Origin: an uncultured Collinsella sp.
GTDB taxonomy: Bacteria > Actinomycetota > Coriobacteriia > Coriobacteriales > Coriobacteriaceae
NCBI GenBank assembly: GCA_958438125.1
Contig: CAUBQN010000030.1
Location: 1 to 16,087 of the forward strand
Reading direction: 5' to 3'
Length of the DNA: 16,087 bases
Below the pieces are notes generated by a model. The model worked only from the letters and a program-made list of their open reading frames with translations, did not search any database and was not told the DNA's origin. The position numbers were made by a program, and so were the translations under genes. Of the stretch, positions 14,698 through 16,087 are shown piece after piece; position 1 is the first letter of the stretch, and every line of letters begins with the position of its first letter.

Positions 14698-15948
14698 GTT
14701 ATTGAAGCGGGATTGGCGGCCGAAGGAAAGGGCGGTGTCGCCGAATTTGTCTCGGACGGCGTCGATGGCGACGGAGAGGTCGCGGCGGTTGCTGGATTGG
14801 GCTCCGCGGTCATCAATCTCGCAGAACAGGTCAGTCTGGATGCCGCCTTGGTGGTCGAAGTCGCTCATGCCAATGCCCGCTAAGCGAACATGCATGCCAT
14901 CCTGCCAGATGTTGTCGAGCAGTTCGAGCGCAACCGCCACGAAGATGTTCTCATCGTCGGTCGGATGAGGCAGCCGGCGCTGTGCCGTACGCCCGCTGCC
15001 ATACGAATACTTAAGCTTGAGCGTTACCGTGGCACCCGTCAGCCCCTGACGGCGCAGGCGGCGTCCCACTGACTCTCCCAACAGCGCAATCGCCGCCTCA
15101 ATATCCCCACGCTCAGTCAAATCTTTAGCAAAGGTGCGTTCATTGCTGACAGACTTGACCTCGCGCTCTTCATCGAGACTCGTGACTTCAGAGATTTCGA
15201 GTCCCAGCGCACGCTGGCGCATGCGTTCGCCGTTGACGCCAAAAATAGAGGCCAGTGTGGACTCAGGCGCGCGCGAAAGCTCGCCGAGGGTGTAGATGCG
15301 CATGCGGCGCAGTCGCTCCTCGGCCGAGCGTCCGATGCCGCTCATGGCAGATACCGGCAACGCGGCCAAAAAGCGCTGCTCGGTTCCGGGGCGCACGATG
15401 GTCAGCCCAAACGGCTTATCCCGCTCGCTTGCGATCTTTGCGACCGTCTTGTTGCAGCCCACGCCAATGGAGCAGGTCACTCCCAGCCCTGCCACACGGT
15501 CGCTTATACGCCGCGCAACCAGCAGCGGGTCTTCGGGCGCAAAGCGACCCGGTGTGATATCGATAAAGGCTTCGTCGATGGATACGCGCTCCACGCGCGG
15601 CGTCTCGTCGGCGAGAATCGCCATGACCTGCGCGCTCACCTCGCGGTAGCGATCAAAGTGCCCGTGCGTCCAAATGGCTTGCGGGCACAAGCGCCGCGCC
15701 TCGGCCGAGGCCATGGCAGAGTGCACGCCAAAGCGACGTGCCTCATACGAACACGTGGACACGACGCCACGCGAATCGGCGTCTCCGCCCACGATGAGCG
15801 GCTTTCCTCGCCATTCGGGATGATCGAGCATTTCTACGCTCGCAAAAAACGCATCGAGGTCCATCAGGCCCACCGCCGGACCCGTCCAGGGAGGCGGCGT
15901 GACGCCCATGGCATCCTCATAACCGTATGTATGTTCGCGTCTTTCCAT
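14695..15948 (-). CDS. dinB: Y-family DNA polymerase IV
   Basis: Translesion polymerase. The 417 residues have the catalytic segment LMDLDAFFASVE (D30; F35 as the aromatic steric gate) and SIDEAFIDI (D125, E126). They continue with CSIGVGCNKTVAKIASERDKP and the helix-hairpin-helix-type LPVSAMSGIGRSAEERL. The little-finger domain includes VKSVSNERTFAKDL. A QxxLF clamp-binding motif, QTDLF, is at 371-375, about 46 residues before the C-terminus rather than at its very end. The first Met (15948) has no SD. Met14 (15909-15907) has GAGG 5 bases upstream and is an alternative start, still leaving 15 residues before the catalytic segment. It is convergent with the transposase and has no recognisable LexA box in the short upstream region. 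Confidence 0.96.
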   Translation of the reverse strand: MERREHTYGYEDAMGVTPPPWTGPAVGLMDLDAFFASVEMLDHPEWRGKPLIVGGDADSRGVVSTCSYEARRFGVHSAMASAEARRLCPQAIWTHGHFDRYREVSAQVMAILADETPRVERVSIDEAFIDITPGRFAPEDPLLVARRISDRVAGLGVTCSIGVGCNKTVAKIASERDKPFGLTIVRPGTEQRFLAALPVSAMSGIGRSAEERLRRMRIYTLGELSRAPESTLASIFGVNGERMRQRALGLEISEVTSLDEEREVKSVSNERTFAKDLTERGDIEAAIALLGESVGRRLRRQGLTGATVTLKLKYSYGSGRTAQRRLPHPTDDENIFVAVALELLDNIWQDGMHVRLAGIGMSDFDHQGGIQTDLFCEIDDRGAQSSNRRDLSVAIDAVRDKFGDTALSFGRQSRFNN

Positions 15949-15954
15949 GTCATG

Positions 15955-15960
15955 AGTATA
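15955..15960 (-). promoter_or_regulatory. Possible -10 element for dinB
   Basis: TATACT on the minus strand ends 6 bases before ATG 15948, so transcription would start at about the A of the ATG (leaderless). At 17 bases upstream the hexamer is CGCACC, a poor -35. This is a weak call based on the -10 match only. Confidence 0.35.
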
Positions 15961-15992
15961 CCGCGCAGCTCATGTGGGGTGCGTGTATGTGC

Positions 15993-16020
15993 TTGCAAAT
16001 CCCGAATTCTTGTCTAAGAT
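15993..16020 (+). promoter_or_regulatory. Possible rightward sigma70 promoter near window end
   Basis: TTGCAA (15993-15998), a 16-base spacer and TAAGAT (16015-16020), pointing right and divergent from dinB. A start point near 16027 would be expected. The last 60 bases downstream are open in all three plus frames with no SD seen, so whether they encode a leader, a protein start or an RNA cannot be decided here. Confidence 0.45.
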
Positions 16021-16087
16021 ATGGATTTGCCCTCGACTACACCGAAGAAGTTGGTCTCACGGACTTCACCTGCCCGCGTCGATGGCG

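Noticed and set aside
16021..16087. Partial CDS starting at ATG 16021
   Set aside because: The ATG directly follows the putative -10, so it would lie upstream of the transcript start. There is no SD and the 22 visible residues match nothing I know.

Overview
The window is a GC-rich bacterial chromosome segment that reads as Actinomycetota, class Coriobacteriia. A Collinsella-like organism is my best guess. This rests on the high-GC codon bias, frequent TTG starts, a Rod cell-wall cluster joined to a radical-SAM/L21/L27/Obg cluster, and the general look of the proteins. It is an inference and no database was searched.

Left block (1-9437, all plus strand): the 3' part of mreB, then mreC, mreD, a class B penicillin-binding protein (mrdA/PBP2) and rodA. 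This is a complete elongasome (lateral wall synthesis) set apart from the start of mreB. It is followed without a visible break by a DUF697-type membrane protein of unknown role, a large B12-binding/radical-SAM protein (TIGR03960 type) and its overlapping partner (TIGR03936/DUF2344). Spacings are short and Shine-Dalgarno (SD) sites are clear, so these eight genes look like one transcription unit.

Middle block (9434-13589): a strong extended -10 promoter lies on the stop codon of the DUF2344 gene and drives rplU-rpmA (L21, L27). A hairpin with a T-tract separates rpmA from obgE. Then follow nadD, yqeK and rsfS, a ribosome-assembly and NAD/Ap4A group that ends in a near-perfect intrinsic terminator.

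Right block (13505-16087): this is the accessory part. A comparatively AT-rich HUH/Y1 transposase of the REP-associated (RAYT-like) type sits amid six copies of a short element. Its core is AATTTGGGACGGGG preceded by (G)TAG, and fuller copies end in TAGCTAC. Two copies form a perfect 36-bp inverted pair. Three copies carry or touch the stop codon of the gene they follow (rsfS, the transposase, dinB). The core sequence is absent from the rest of the window as far as I could see by eye. dinB (DNA polymerase IV) is on the minus strand, convergent with the transposase. The last ~140 bases hold a possible rightward promoter and no gene I can identify.

The best candidate for something under-described is this RAYT-like gene with its GTAG-headed repeat family and the link of that family to stop codons. 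No CRISPR array, tRNA or rRNA was seen.
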